Source: Bugulina stolonifera (Eukaryota > Bryozoa > Gymnolaemata > Cheilostomatida > Bugulidae). From it: a stretch of 64,000 nt of DNA. Shown one piece after another: positions 32,729-45,200 of this stretch. The stretch covers positions 12,053,929 to 12,117,928 of the forward strand of contig OW285187.1 in NCBI GenBank assembly GCA_935421135.1. Reading direction: 5' to 3'. Below the pieces are notes generated by a model that worked only from the letters and a program-made list of their open reading frames with translations, ran no database searches and was not told the DNA's origin. The stretch's first letter is position 1. Each line of letters starts with the position of its first letter. The position numbers were made by a program, and so were the translations under genes.

Positions 32729-33123
32729 TTTGAAGAATTGATTCGGAGATCGTTTGAAGCACCATTGAGAAATGAGTGTCTAGTTTATCACTGTCAGTAG
32801 AGTTTACATGTTGACCTTCTATCCTCTGCCAGCCTTCACCTGGCTCTTTCCTCGTCCTGCTAGATGTTTCAGCTGAATGACTAACAGTTCTCACCTGCCC
32901 GTTCTTGGTTGGTTTATGTCTGAACTTGCTTCCACTTCCCTATAGATATACAGTCTACATGTACAACGAAGCATAACTTGGAAATATCTGCAGTTACTGC
33001 TATCATTATGTCGATTGTAAGCTTGCAGCTGGAGGCACACAGAAGATGTTGATAATAATTAGAAGTTGTCCTCTCTTTGTCACTAATCTGTTAATAGCCC
33101 AAGAGAGAGGATGGCCTGAGTTA
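32729..33123 (-). pseudogene. Truncated duplicate of the last receptor exon
   Basis: About 395 bp nearly identical to 36447-36840: the 5' part of the final coding exon of the Cys-loop receptor plus its upstream intron, same orientation. It includes the splice acceptor and the frame starting [20 protein letters not shown]. The copy stops before the fourth membrane segment and runs into unrelated sequence ending in a stop, so it cannot complete the channel. INO80C lies between the two copies. Confidence 0.88.
33061..33115. repeat. AGAAGTT family hairpin repeat, copy 2
   Basis: AGAAGTTGTCCTCTCTT ... AAGAGAGAGGATGGCC; part of the duplicated receptor segment. Confidence 0.55.
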
Positions 33124-33268
33124 TTATGTCATAATGTATATTTGCACAAGAGTATTTAAATTTGCATTGTCTACTTTTGTCATAAAGGCTTAATGATGGT
33201 AATTAATTAATGAATTGAGAACTTCATGTATTTTAGATTGATTGATACAAAAATTAATCATTGGTGAA

Positions 33269-35871
33269 ATGGAACCAAACTCTAAGAAGATGAAACTGGT
33301 AAGGAATCAAATCAACCCAAATATATGTATATTGAAGTTTATGCATTATCTAATAGAACTTCCATGTTGTTATTGTGGATAGAAATGGTTATAAAGTAAT
33401 TGGTGATCTTCCATCATTACTTTCAGGTTGATCAGTCGGCTGAAACAAATCCTCAGGTTCCTAACCAGGTCTTCTCTCCTGATAAGGGGTGCTCCTTTAA
33501 GAACCCAAACTTTGTGGTAGGTTTCAATTACTGTAACTGTAAGTTTATAAACATATTTTTAAAGTCACTGTTTTTTCTATCATAAGTACTATCATTAGTA
33601 CTGTTATTGGTACTAGCATAGGATTACATAGCTGCATGTTTGTTCAGCATTCAATGAAAGTTGGAGCCACCAGTAAAAGGAGAGTGTGGAAAAACTTGAA
33701 ACAGATCCAAGCAGCTGAAAAATCTCTGCAGTGGAAAGATACTGACGTCACGTGTTAGTATTACTGTTATTCACCCTTGAGTCTTTACTCAATATTACAT
33801 AGACATGTATATATCATATAGACATGTATATATCATATAGACATGTATATATCATATAGACATGTATATGTCATATAGACATGTATATATCATATAGACA
33901 TGTATATATCATATAGACATGTATATATCATATAGACATGTATATATCATATAGACATGTCTATATCATATAGACATGTATATATCATATAGACATGTAT
34001 ATGTCATATAGACATGTATATGTCATATAGATATGTATATATCATATAGACATGTATATATCATATAGACATGTATATGTCATATAGACATGTATATATC
34101 ATATAGACATGTATATATCATATAGACATGTATATGTCATATAGACATGTATATATCATATAGACATGTATATATCATATAGACATGTGTATGTCATATA
34201 ATAGATATGTACATGTACATGTACATGTATATATCATATACATGTATAGACATGTATATATCATATATAGACGTGTATATATTATATTGTAATGGTACAG
34301 GACATTTGTATACGACTCCAACTACCGGACGAAGCTCCACCGCACCCCAAGTGCCTAGTAGTTGTTACAGCACTACTCATCTGACACTCACACTCTCATA
34401 ATTAGCTGTTCGTGTACTTATATTCAATTGCATTGCATGTTAAACCATTAATTACTGTCTATATACGTGTCTCCATGTGTTTATACTCGCTACTTATTCA
34501 TGTATTGTTCTCCTATATTATTGTATATAGTTACATGATTATTACTAAGTCTTTTAATGCCTTTTATACCCATGTACAGAGGCCCGACCTCTCAGAATCC
34601 ATTGATATTGATTTTGTACATGAATTGGACCATTATAAGCAACTTTTGTAGAACCCGACCTATTTTGGGTCGGCCGTCGGGCTTCCGGCGGCCATCTTGT
34701 TGCGCAACTTCCGGACGACCACACGTCGTCTTTTCCCGACGTCACATCGGCCGGAAGTCCTTATACTATATAAAGGGCACTGTTTTACTGTTCATTGTCT
34801 CAGTCTTCACTTGGCTTTCAATAAAGACACATCTATACTTGATACAGAGACTTTCACTTCCTTTTGTCAGGTCATTCGCTTAGCGAACCGCCTACTAGGT
34901 CGGATCACTCTCTTTCAACGTATAGTCTGAAGGTCAGACTTGGGACCAGATGGGTCGTCTTTGGTAGTTATTGGGCTACTGAGACCGCTCGATCTTTCAT
35001 GTAATGCGAAGTCCTATTACCACTCATAGGCACTTCATTTCTGGGTCGATAGTCGTCCAAGGACGACCGCACCAAATCACAGAAACCATTACAATATATA
35101 CATGTACATGTACATGTGTATATAATATAGACTTGTATATATCATATATAGAAATAATTATTATCTTCTCAATATATACTATAGTTCCATTTACTGATAA
35201 CCTGAATGTGAACATGTACACATGTAACTACATTTATCCATTCCTATCTTTAGACTCCAGTATCGATGCTCCACCATCCTTTTATCCTGCAAAGAAATAC
35301 TCTGATATAAGTGGCTTGCCGGTACGTCAGCTAACCCAGTAATTATATTTGCAGAGGAAAATCATACTGCTTATAATTGTTGCATTTTTACTCAATTGTA
35401 TTGACCAATGGCTGCTCCTATAGAGCATAGAGACTCTTGCCATCATTGATACAACTATATGTATCACTATGTTATTCTTCTACCAAAACATTCACATTGG
35501 ATTAGGGCCATAGTTTAATGTATGGCAGAGATCAAGACAAAACAGCTTGAAAACACTGTTTTTAATATATTGTGGATGAGTGCCCTTCCATTGTCTCTCA
35601 CCCATTCTATCGTCTCAATTGTATATAGGAGTACTGTTCTGTCTCCCCCAACAGTTCTACATTAATATATACATGTATAGTACACTGATCACATTGTTAC
35701 TACATTGTACTATATCGCCTCCCCCTCTTTAATTTAAAGGCCAAGTATGTAGACCCCCACAGTAAGTTACGATATGCTTCGGCTGACGAGTATACTCAGA
35801 TAAGGACACTACCTAGTGATATAATAACTGGACTACTGCAGCTCAGACGAGCTTATAATATGGTTGGATAA
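33269..35871 (+). CDS. INO80C: INO80 complex subunit C (YL1 C-terminal domain protein)
   Basis: Five exons: 33269-33298, 33427-33516, 33648-33753, 35254-35321, 35740-35871; 141 residues, in phase. The match to INO80C/Ies6 is clear: FKNPNFV near the start, RRVWKNLKQIQAAEKSLQW, then the YL1_C signature (APPSFYPAKKYSDISGLP, DPHSKLRYASADEYTQIR, LPSDIITGLLQLRRA). INO80C with ARP5 forms a module of the INO80 nucleosome remodeller in the nucleus. The vertebrate N-terminal low-complexity part is mostly absent. Intron 3 (1.5 kb) has been enlarged by a 19-bp minisatellite and a solo LTR. It is convergent with the Cys-loop receptor, whose stop codon is 422 bp away; 35872-36292 holds nothing recognised beyond UTR. 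Confidence 0.94.
33802..34285 (+). repeat. 19-bp minisatellite in INO80C intron 3
   Basis: About twenty copies of ACATGTATATATCATATAG to about 34200, then degenerating units with extra TACATG words up to the LTR. Related units resume after the LTR (about 35097-35150), showing that the LTR inserted into the array. Confidence 0.9.
34288..35093 (+). mobile_element. Solo LTR of an LTR retrotransposon
   Basis: An 806-bp block bounded by TGTAATGGT and ACCATTACA, the TG...CA ends of an LTR with a perfect 9-bp terminal inversion. It is more GC-rich than the surroundings and contains a TATATAAAG box (about 34766-34775) and AATAAA at 34820-34825, the U3-R-U5 order. A 4-bp ATAT flanks both sides, but the insertion is into an AT repeat, so the target duplication is ambiguous. 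No internal retroelement genes; presumably formed by LTR-LTR recombination. Confidence 0.8.
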
Positions 35872-36292
35872 ACAGTACATACACAGAGAAGGTATGTGTC
35901 TCCTAGCTACTGGTACAACTGCAGTGAATGATATATATAATATATCATATAGGAATACCTTATTTGGAATGTAGATTAGTAATGGGTTTGTGTGATATTG
36001 TTGATAAAACTGTTCTATTTGGTAGCACAGATAATTGCTAGCTATATAAGTGAGAAAGATAAAGTGTACAAGGTTTTTCAAAGTTGTCTACTTTTCGGGG
36101 AATATAAAAATTGTTGGTGAATGCAAATCTACTTTCTCAGCCATTTAATATGTTTATGTGAAGAATTATTGCTTTGTACAGGTATATACAGTATCTAACT
36201 TCAATGCTCAGTGAGTCAATACATAATATAACTACTTTGATATATAATTATCATGTAGAATGCTACACGTCGTCAGCTAACTAGAGTCTAAG

Positions 36293-39200
36293 CTATATGA
36301 TTACTCCTTGTAAGGTTAGTCCTAGTGTTATACCAATAGTCAGTGACACAAACAAAAACAACAGAAGTCGATCTACAACAACAGCGACCTGCTGCCATTG
36401 TAGTTTTATAGCATCCCTCCGGTCTTGTTCAACTAAACGCATTTCATTTTGAAGAATTGATTCGGAGATCGTTTGAAGCACCATTGAGAAATGAGTGTCT
36501 AGTTTATCACTGTCAGTAGAGTTTACATGTTGACCTTCTATCCTCTGCCAGCCTTCACCTGGCTCTTTCCTCGTCCTGCTAGATGTTTCAGCTGAATGAC
36601 TAACAGTTCTCACCTGCCCGTTCTTGGTTGGTTTATGTCTGAACTTGCTTCCACTTCCCTATAGATACACAGTCTACATGTACAACGAAGCATAACTTGG
36701 AAATATCTGCAGTTACTGCTATCATTATGTTGATTGTAAGCTTGCAGCTGGGGGCACACAGAAGATGTTGATAATAATTAGACGTTGTCCTCTCTTTATC
36801 ACTTATCCGTTAATAGCACAAGAGAGAGGATGGCCTGAGTTATTATTAACAGCTTATGAGTGCCCATTGTTAGCAGTCTTACACTATTGAAAGTATAGGT
36901 TGACGTTAGTATGCATGGATATGAGTTGGGCACAATTGACTAACATGGGCGCAAACCCCAAACTGTACACATGAAACATTGCCATTATATTAATGTACAC
37001 AATCATCTAATGTTGTATTATGCCTCAGGTGTACATGTACATGTATGTGTTATTTGGGTGATCATATATTATTGTATTGATCATGACATACCCTTTCTAT
37101 GCTGTGCTCTTCATTATACTTCTCACATTGAGTAGGGGGAGACAACAACTGCTCTTGCATCTCATATGTACCATTGGGATAGCCTCTCCTACTTTTCTTC
37201 CCTTTTTTATAAGGGTCTAGTGTAGAGTAGCTTAGACAACTACTTTTCTGTAATGTAGCAGTTCATATATTTGCATGTTTGAATAGAAAAAAATGAACTG
37301 TATAATAGGCATGTGCCATGGGCACTGATAACCCACTAATCATAACAAGCAGTTGTCTTCTCCCAATTTTAATAACTTAGTCACAATTATTAGGAGAGGA
37401 TAACTTCTTATTATGATAGCTTACAAGTGACCATGAAATGCAGCTGTGCTTGCTTGCTTGCTTGCATACATACATGTGTATATATGAATATGTCGACATG
37501 CTGAGCATACTGCTAGCTGATGAGGGTACAAAAAGATTTGATTGTCTCAGAACTTCACTTGCATTTATTTTATGATATCCCACAAATTGATATTTCTGTG
37601 AACTTCTTTGACTTGGTACCCTATTTGTATTCGCAGGTAAGAAATCAAAGTATGACCTACCTACGTACCTGATACAAGTATGACCTACCTACGTACCTGA
37701 TACAAGTATGGCTGCTCCTTCAATAGGTTTTTGTCAGGATATTCTATTGGTATGCAAAATATTTTTGCTAATATTTTGAAACAAACGAACTCTATCCACG
37801 GTGGTACGAGTTTGCCACGTGTACCTCGATGGTGAATGTTAAGGGTGCATACTGTCATTCCAGTCGCCAGTGACACTATTCCGATTGTTGTAAAGTAGTA
37901 GATACCTACAGTACAGAGTACAGACCAACCTAGATACCTACAGTACACAGTACAGTTTTTAACAGATTGTTTAAAACTCACCTCAATTATAATTAAATAA
38001 TTAACCCTTACTGTTACTACCTAGTGGTTATGAGAATTACTTAGTGTTTGGAATGGATACAGAGCTAGCCTATGGTAATGGAATAGCCTGTGTTCAATAC
38101 ATTACCAATAAGAGGGAGGTGGTCAGCCGTAGGTGGCATAGCCTCAGTGACTAACATCAGGAATACAGTCATTGATAGCAGTGTTGTAATTCCCATTGTC
38201 ACTTTCTCTCCAGAGTCTGACGGTATATAGAACCCTAGAAATCATACAACTTCTGTGAGTAGTGTGTGCTAGTGGTATCAATTGACTTGTGCCTCATACA
38301 CCTAATAAATTATTTGGTATCTACATTGTGCAAACATACTATTTGTTGGTTGAAATGTAATGACTATAACTATTTTACCTAAATATAACAATCACAGATA
38401 ACAGAACATAATATATTTATGATGTATTCTAACTTAATAAGCATTTCAACAAAGTAGCTTGTTGAAAATAATGTACAGTATAATATTGTGGAGGCAATTT
38501 TTTTGTTACACTTGAAAGTTATCCTCTCTTTTTATGAAATTGTAAGAGAGTGGGTAACTTCAAAATGTCCAGTTATAATTATAGCATCAAGTACTGTGTG
38601 TACTCTATAAGTTGTAAGTACCTAGAAGTGCTACTAATGTGATTAGGCAGCACGGAAGGAGCATGTTGAAGACATAGAACATAGGTCTCCTCTGCATATG
38701 CACATAGTATGTAATATCCGGGTACGGGTGTGGGCAACATGAGTAATAGATTGAGTGCCTCCTCACTTCCATGTTGAGCAATACAAACTCACTACAAACA
38801 TATCATGTTATGACGCTTCAAGACAAGGAATTTAACATGTTATATAGGTAGATGTCCAGATTCGATAGTTGAAAATATATATTTCTAAATGCCTGGAAAT
38901 GGAAAGGAAATAATATTTTACAAAGCATTTGGAACATAGTAAAAGGTAAAAAGTAATACAATGTACCTGCAATAAGACAACAGATAAAGGACTAACTTAA
39001 CTTGAGCTGAGTAGTTCAATTCTTACAGTTTGTTCTATAGAAAATAGCATGCCTCACAGTTCAAAATGAAAAAAGATGGAGTACCTACACCTTGAACTTT
39101 GTAGCTGTGCTTGTCACTAATAAAAATTGAAACTGGTGTATGAATGTAATTAGTGTACATTTGAGATTGAGAAAATGGTGTGTATGGCCGAAGTCGCTGG

Positions 39201-42200
39201 TACAAAGTTAAATCGATTTTCCTACTTCACATAATTCTGACAATCAGTAATAAAACTGTAGATTCAGCTACAAGCAAATAATTCTAAAATATTAGCCTAC
39301 AACAACCTAGTAGAAAATATTCTATAGTTGTACTTGGTGTTTAATGTGGGGATACAAATGGTTACAAAACCCAAACTACTGTACATGTATATCGTAATAT
39401 ATTGTGTTCTCTTTATGAACTGAGGAAAGGAACAGATAGTCTATTCTATGGAGAAGGGAAACACAGTCAGGTAGTTAGTACTAAAGAGAGATAAACCATG
39501 CATATGTGACTACTAGATTCCATTACCAGTTAGTACAACTATTATTATCTGTGGTCATCCCTCTGCTCCTAGCATGCATGCTTCTACAAAATGGTCATGC
39601 AGAGCAAGACTCAAGTGATGGTAACTATAGTTTCACTGGTAACCATAGTTACTCTGGTAGCTTAGTTACTACGGTAACCATAGTGATTATGGTAACTATA
39701 GTTGCTATGGTGACTATAGTTACTATGGTAACTACTGTAGTTACTCTGGTAGCTATAGTTACTACGGTAACCATAGTTATTATGGTAACTATAGTTGCTA
39801 TGGTGACTATAGTTACTATGGTAACTACTGTAGTTACTCTGGTAGCTATAGTTACTATGGTAACTATAGTTGTAGTGAGTAGCTGAACCAATAAGTGCAG
39901 GTTAGAACATGTAAAAGGTGTTTTTTCTCTTTAGTTGATTAAATCGCAGTAAATTTACATAAAGGAGTTGTTTTCTATAATTTGGTGAGACGACTTAATT
40001 TAATTCAAATTTATCAGCTGTTATATGCAACTCAAAATATGATTTCAATTGATGGTGTAATTATTGCAAAATGAGCTAATATAGCCCAAATACTAACTGT
40101 ATTTGCACCATTTAAAACCTTTCTAATCCTCAAAATAAATTTTATCACTTGCCATGTTGTGTCTAGGACATGTCAGATTTTAAGAATTATTTGCTTGAGT
40201 TATGTTGTTTGGTGTCATTATAAGTCTCTGTAGGGACAGAAACTGACGGTTTTGGGTCCGTTTCGAAAGCTTAGTACCGAGTAAATATGCTTCCAAAACA
40301 AAATATTTTAATTACATTAGAAACACCAGGTTTTCAGCTTTACAATGATGTAAACTTGTATGGTTTAAATGAATTACATGTATGTATAATTTATAAGGTC
40401 TGATGTAAAGTCTGTTGGCTAGGGTGACAACGGCAGGTGTTAGTACTTTTGGCCAGGACAATAATTGTACAATGTACATGTACAATTTCAAATTCAACAA
40501 ATGTGCAGTTCAACTACATGCAGTGCAAACGTTGCCATGTCATATATGCATGCTTTATACGCCACTAAATAGTATGTACTATTATTTAGTAACACTAGCC
40601 TGTATACAATGTTGAATTACCAAATCTAATCTATTACAAGCAAGGTATAGGCAAAACAACAAACATGCTGAGCCTGAGCAGCAATTGTACAATAATCATG
40701 TTGTGCTTTTATTAGCCCCTTGTAAGCTAGTGCTAGTTAGACACACTACAGTAGAATTTTAAATTTATATGGTCTTTGGATTTTATCTATAATCATGAAA
40801 TAAGAAACTGTTTTGGAATTATATATATATTATTCACGTCTGCATATTGTAAAATATTTTAATAACGAGACCTAAGCAACTGGTAGAAAAAGTTACTAAC
40901 TTCTGACAAGTTTGTTTGCCTGTATGTGAATGGTTATATACCACTTACCTGCTTTCAATATAGTTACTAAGGTCTCCCTTTGTGTCTACCAGCATTAGGT
41001 TGAGCTGGGAACCATCATATGTCCAGGAGGCAAACAGCATGGAACAGTTCTGGGTGTCAAATGGGAAGTACCTGTAGACACATGTACATTGTATATTAAT
41101 AGCATCAAGTCATGTCCTATACTCAGGCGTACATACAATGTATATGTATTACACAACGAGCTGACAGGCCTGTTACATTAATTAGATGCATGTAGGCATA
41201 CTAAAGACAAGACGGAGATTTTTCAAAGCCTAGCGATTGGGGAACTGGATCTGTGAAGCGGTTTATAGGTAAATCTATTGAAACTGGTTAGTTATACTAG
41301 TGCCTTAGCAGACCGAACTAACCATCTGTTTAGTTAGCATAAGAGCTTCTATTTGCTTACCTTACATTCATAGTGCAAGAACTTCGATATATGACAGTTG
41401 ATAACCATGTTACATTTCCTGTGTGGCTGACTATCACATTGGTGCTCACTGACGACGTTTTAGAAGAGGCAACATCGGCACTTAAATGAAAACACAGATG
41501 GTGCTATGCATAGTCCCTTGTCGTTGGATTTAAGCACATTAGTAGTATAGTCAGTGCACTTCTAGACAGACACGCACTCATTGACCCCTGTTTTCAACCA
41601 ATCACAAGCCGGTATTTCCGATTTCAACCAATCACAGAAGAGCACAAAAATTTTGCACACGACCTTGCCAAGGTCACCCCAAAATCCCCCCTTCTGATTG
41701 GTCGAAAAAACATTTGCACACTTGACCCCGAACCCGGCCACGACCCCTTCCCTCCCTCCTTCCCGCCCTCCTCCCCCTCCCCCACCTCCCACTCCTCCCC
41801 CACTCCCCGCCACCGCCCTCGTCCCGTCCGCGCCACCGCCGTCGCCGCCGCCGCCCTCACCGCCGCCGTCGCCGCCGCCACCACCGCCCTCACCGCCGCC
41901 GCCGCCGCCACCGCCGCCACAACCGCCGCCGCCGCCACCGCCGCCACCGCCGCCACCACCACCGCCGCCGCCGCCGCCACCGCCGCCGCCGCCATCACCG
42001 TCATCACCGCCACCCCTCCTCCGCCGCCGCCCCCCCCCCCCCCCCCCCGCAACCCCCACTCACCCGAACGACCGATCGTTTGAGGCGGTCAAGCCGCGTC
42101 CGCCCACGTTGCGTGCGGCGCCGACCGTACACGTGGAGGCGACGCCGGTGCCCCGTATCCACCGGGCCAAGCGACTAGGCAGCGGCCCGCCGCTTCTCCC

Positions 42201-45200
42201 GAGCCCTCCACTCGAAAAGCTTGTGATCTAAACGAGCGAATTCGGCTGCGCTTCGCCTACGGCTCTCATTAGCGATAAGAAGAAGTACTACGGAAGGCTT
42301 GGTTTCAGCGATAAGAAGAAGTACTACGGAAGGTTTGGTTTATGATGTGCATTGCATTGTTAATAAAGAAATGTGTAAAGTCTTGGCTATAAATATACTG
42401 ATGGGAAGAAGGGTTGTTTCTATGATATACATTGTATTGACAACAAAGAACCGTGTGCATGTGTTAAGTCAGCATATATAATACATTAAATAAACTTTTC
42501 GCAATGGTGACAATAGAATGAATAAAAGATTGTGTACACGTGTTAAAACACAATTGAAAGAATAAAAGACACATATTTAAAAGAGTATGTCATATCTGTT
42601 ATTAGCAAGGAAGTCTGTGTGCATGTGTTAAGACAGTGTATATTATACATTAGATAAACTTTTCACAATAGTAGCAATAGAATAAATAAAAGGTTGTGTG
42701 CATGTGTTAAGTCAGCATTATGTAATATATTAAATAAACTTTTCACAATAGTAGCAATAGAATAAATAAAAGATTGAGTGTATGTGTTAAGTCAGCATTA
42801 TGTAATACATTAAATACACTTTTTACAACACTAGCAATAGAATGAATAAAAAAGCTACATATGTAAAGGAGTATGTCATAGCTATTGTTAGCAAGAAAAG
42901 TCTGTGTACATGTGTTAAGGGCAGCATATATAATACATTAAATAAACTTTTCACAATAGTAGCAATAGAATAAATAAAGATTGTGTACACATGTTGAAAT
43001 ATCATTATAATATGATTTAAACACAATTGAAAGAATAAAAGACACATATGTAAAGGAGTATGTCATAGCTATTATAGCAAGAGACAGCTGTGTGCATGTG
43101 TTAAGTCAGCACATATAATACATTAAATAAACTTTTTACAATAGTAGCAATAGAATGTATAAAAGGATGTGTATAAGTGTTAGAATACCATTATATAATA
43201 ATTTAAAAAAATAATTTTAAAAAATCCTCACTGATTTGCTATCACATAAAAGTAAATGCAGAGGGAATGAGACACTAGAGAGAGAGAGTGGGAGAAAGAG
43301 AGTGGGAGAAAAAAGAAAAAAACTAAAGAAAGATGATTAGAGCTTTTCTTCACTGACTCGAAGGTAAGCTTCAGCTTGTGCTATTACCTCTCTGTGATAC
43401 CCATTCTTCTTGAGATGAAAAATGGCAGAGCGGTAATACTCAACTGCTCCAGAGAAAAAAGATGGGGGGAGTCTGCTTCGATCAACTAGTTCACTGACAG
43501 TCTCCTCTTCTATGGGGGTAATAGTGGTGGGGGTATTAAGATTGAGTTCAGACGAACAAGAAGGAGATTGCGAGCTAAGTAGCTCTCTTCCAAAAGAAAG
43601 AGAGGGTGAAGCTAAAGAAAAGGAAGAAGTGGTAGTAGTAGAAGTAGTAATAAAAGTAGGTATTGAAAGACTAGTAATTGTATTATTAGATCTTCCAAGA
43701 GAAAAAGAGGGTGAATCTAAGAAAAAGAGTGGAGCAGGTGAAGAGGTGGGAGTAGAAGTAGGTATCGAAACAGTGGTAACTGTATCATCAGATCTTTCAG
43801 AAGAATGAGAGGGTGAATGTGAAGAAAAGAGTGGGGGAAAAGAAGCAGTAGAAGGAGTGGTAGTAATGGTAGTAGTAATAGTAGTAGTTGTAAGAGAAGA
43901 AGTAGAGGTGGTAATGTCTCCATTAGTAAGAGAGTTACTGATGGAAGAAGCATCTGAATCAAAATGATGGTGAGAAGGGAGAGGAAATTGTGAAGAGCAC
44001 ACCCCAGACTTTACAGATCTTTCAGGAGAATGAGAGGGTGAATGTGAAGAAAAGAGTGGAGGAAAAGAAGTAGTAGAAGGAGTAGTAGTAATAGTAGTAG
44101 TTGTAAGAGAAGAAGTAGAGATGGTAATGTCTCCATTAGTAAGAGAGTTACTGATGGAAGAAGCATCTGAATCAAAATGATGGTGAGAAGGGAGAGGAAA
44201 TTGTGAAGAGCACACCCCAGACTTTAAAGAGAATGGAGTAGTAGACATCCCCTTAAAGAAGGGAGGGTATACTACCCCACCAACAGTTGTTGGAGTGTAT
44301 GCGGGGATGAGTATTTTGGAAGGTGGAGAGTGACCAGTGACCCTTTGCAAAAAGGATATGGTCTTTTTTAATGAATAGATATCGGTTAGAAAGCGTGTTT
44401 TGAATGAGATGTGTCGGTGACAGGGCTTTCCATCAATATGATGATTAGATGGAAAGTTGTAGTGTCTATTCATCCCCTCATCATCTACTGTTATGTGATA
44501 GCAAAAACAGATTCGGAGCAAAAAATGTTGTTGAATGTGGACACCTCGTCGGTGCCCAACATTCTTATTGCATAAAAAGCAGGGGTCGTCCGATTCAAAT
44601 GGCTTTGTTAGTGACATCTCCAGTCTTCTTTTTGTCTCATCACTAACAAAGACATAGAATCTTAGACCCCCCTTACATATCGACTTTGCTCTGAGTCCTA
44701 AAAAAGAAAGAAAATAACAAGAATAAGTGAGAGAGAACATATGACTTACTTGTAAATCAGAAAAAAAAAAAAAAAGATTCTAAATATACAAATAGATACT
44801 AGATCATTCTTACCTATCTCGAACCCATCTACTCCCCCACATTCTTCAAATAACGCAATTTCTTCTTCCCCTAGTTCTGTTTCTTTTTCATTCTATAATG
44901 TAAATAAAATGTGCAGAGACTAATTAACAAACTACATTAACATAGTTATTTGTAATATATGATTTTTGAGGAATTTGATGAAAAAACTAGCACTCTAAGT
45001 ACTAAGCAAGTCTACTAAAGCCTGTCTATTTACTCACATAAAGAGAAATACATCATTAACATAAGAAAACCAGTTGTAATTTATGTTATATTTTTTCACA
45101 TAAGAAAAGAAAAAAAAGTGTCTTATTGATAAAAATAATACATAAGAAAGAAAGTGCAATACTTATAATAAAAATATCACTAATCTTTAACATCTTAGAC

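Larger units (their letters stand above)
27826..33268. other. Intergenic region between ASCC2 and INO80C
   Basis: ASCC2 and INO80C are transcribed away from this stretch, so both promoters should lie in it. No gene is supported. A minus-strand open frame at about 29009-29266 has no ATG and matches nothing I know. The region holds a perfect hairpin (30649-30677), two small inverted-repeat elements (30931-31094, 31449-31691) and a truncated duplicate of a receptor exon (32729-33123). The part at 29280-29600 is richer in GC than its surroundings and may hold promoter sequence. Confidence 0.5.

Noticed and set aside
32697..32894. Separate gene starting with the receptor-like [11 protein letters not shown] frame
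   Set aside because: It is a truncated duplicate of the last receptor exon without TM4.
39506..39891. Val/Thr-rich ORFs of 80-126 residues
   Set aside because: Palindromic minisatellite in a receptor intron.
43512..43962. ORFs antisense to or in other frames of gene A
   Set aside because: Shadows of the Ser/Thr-rich coding repeat of gene A.
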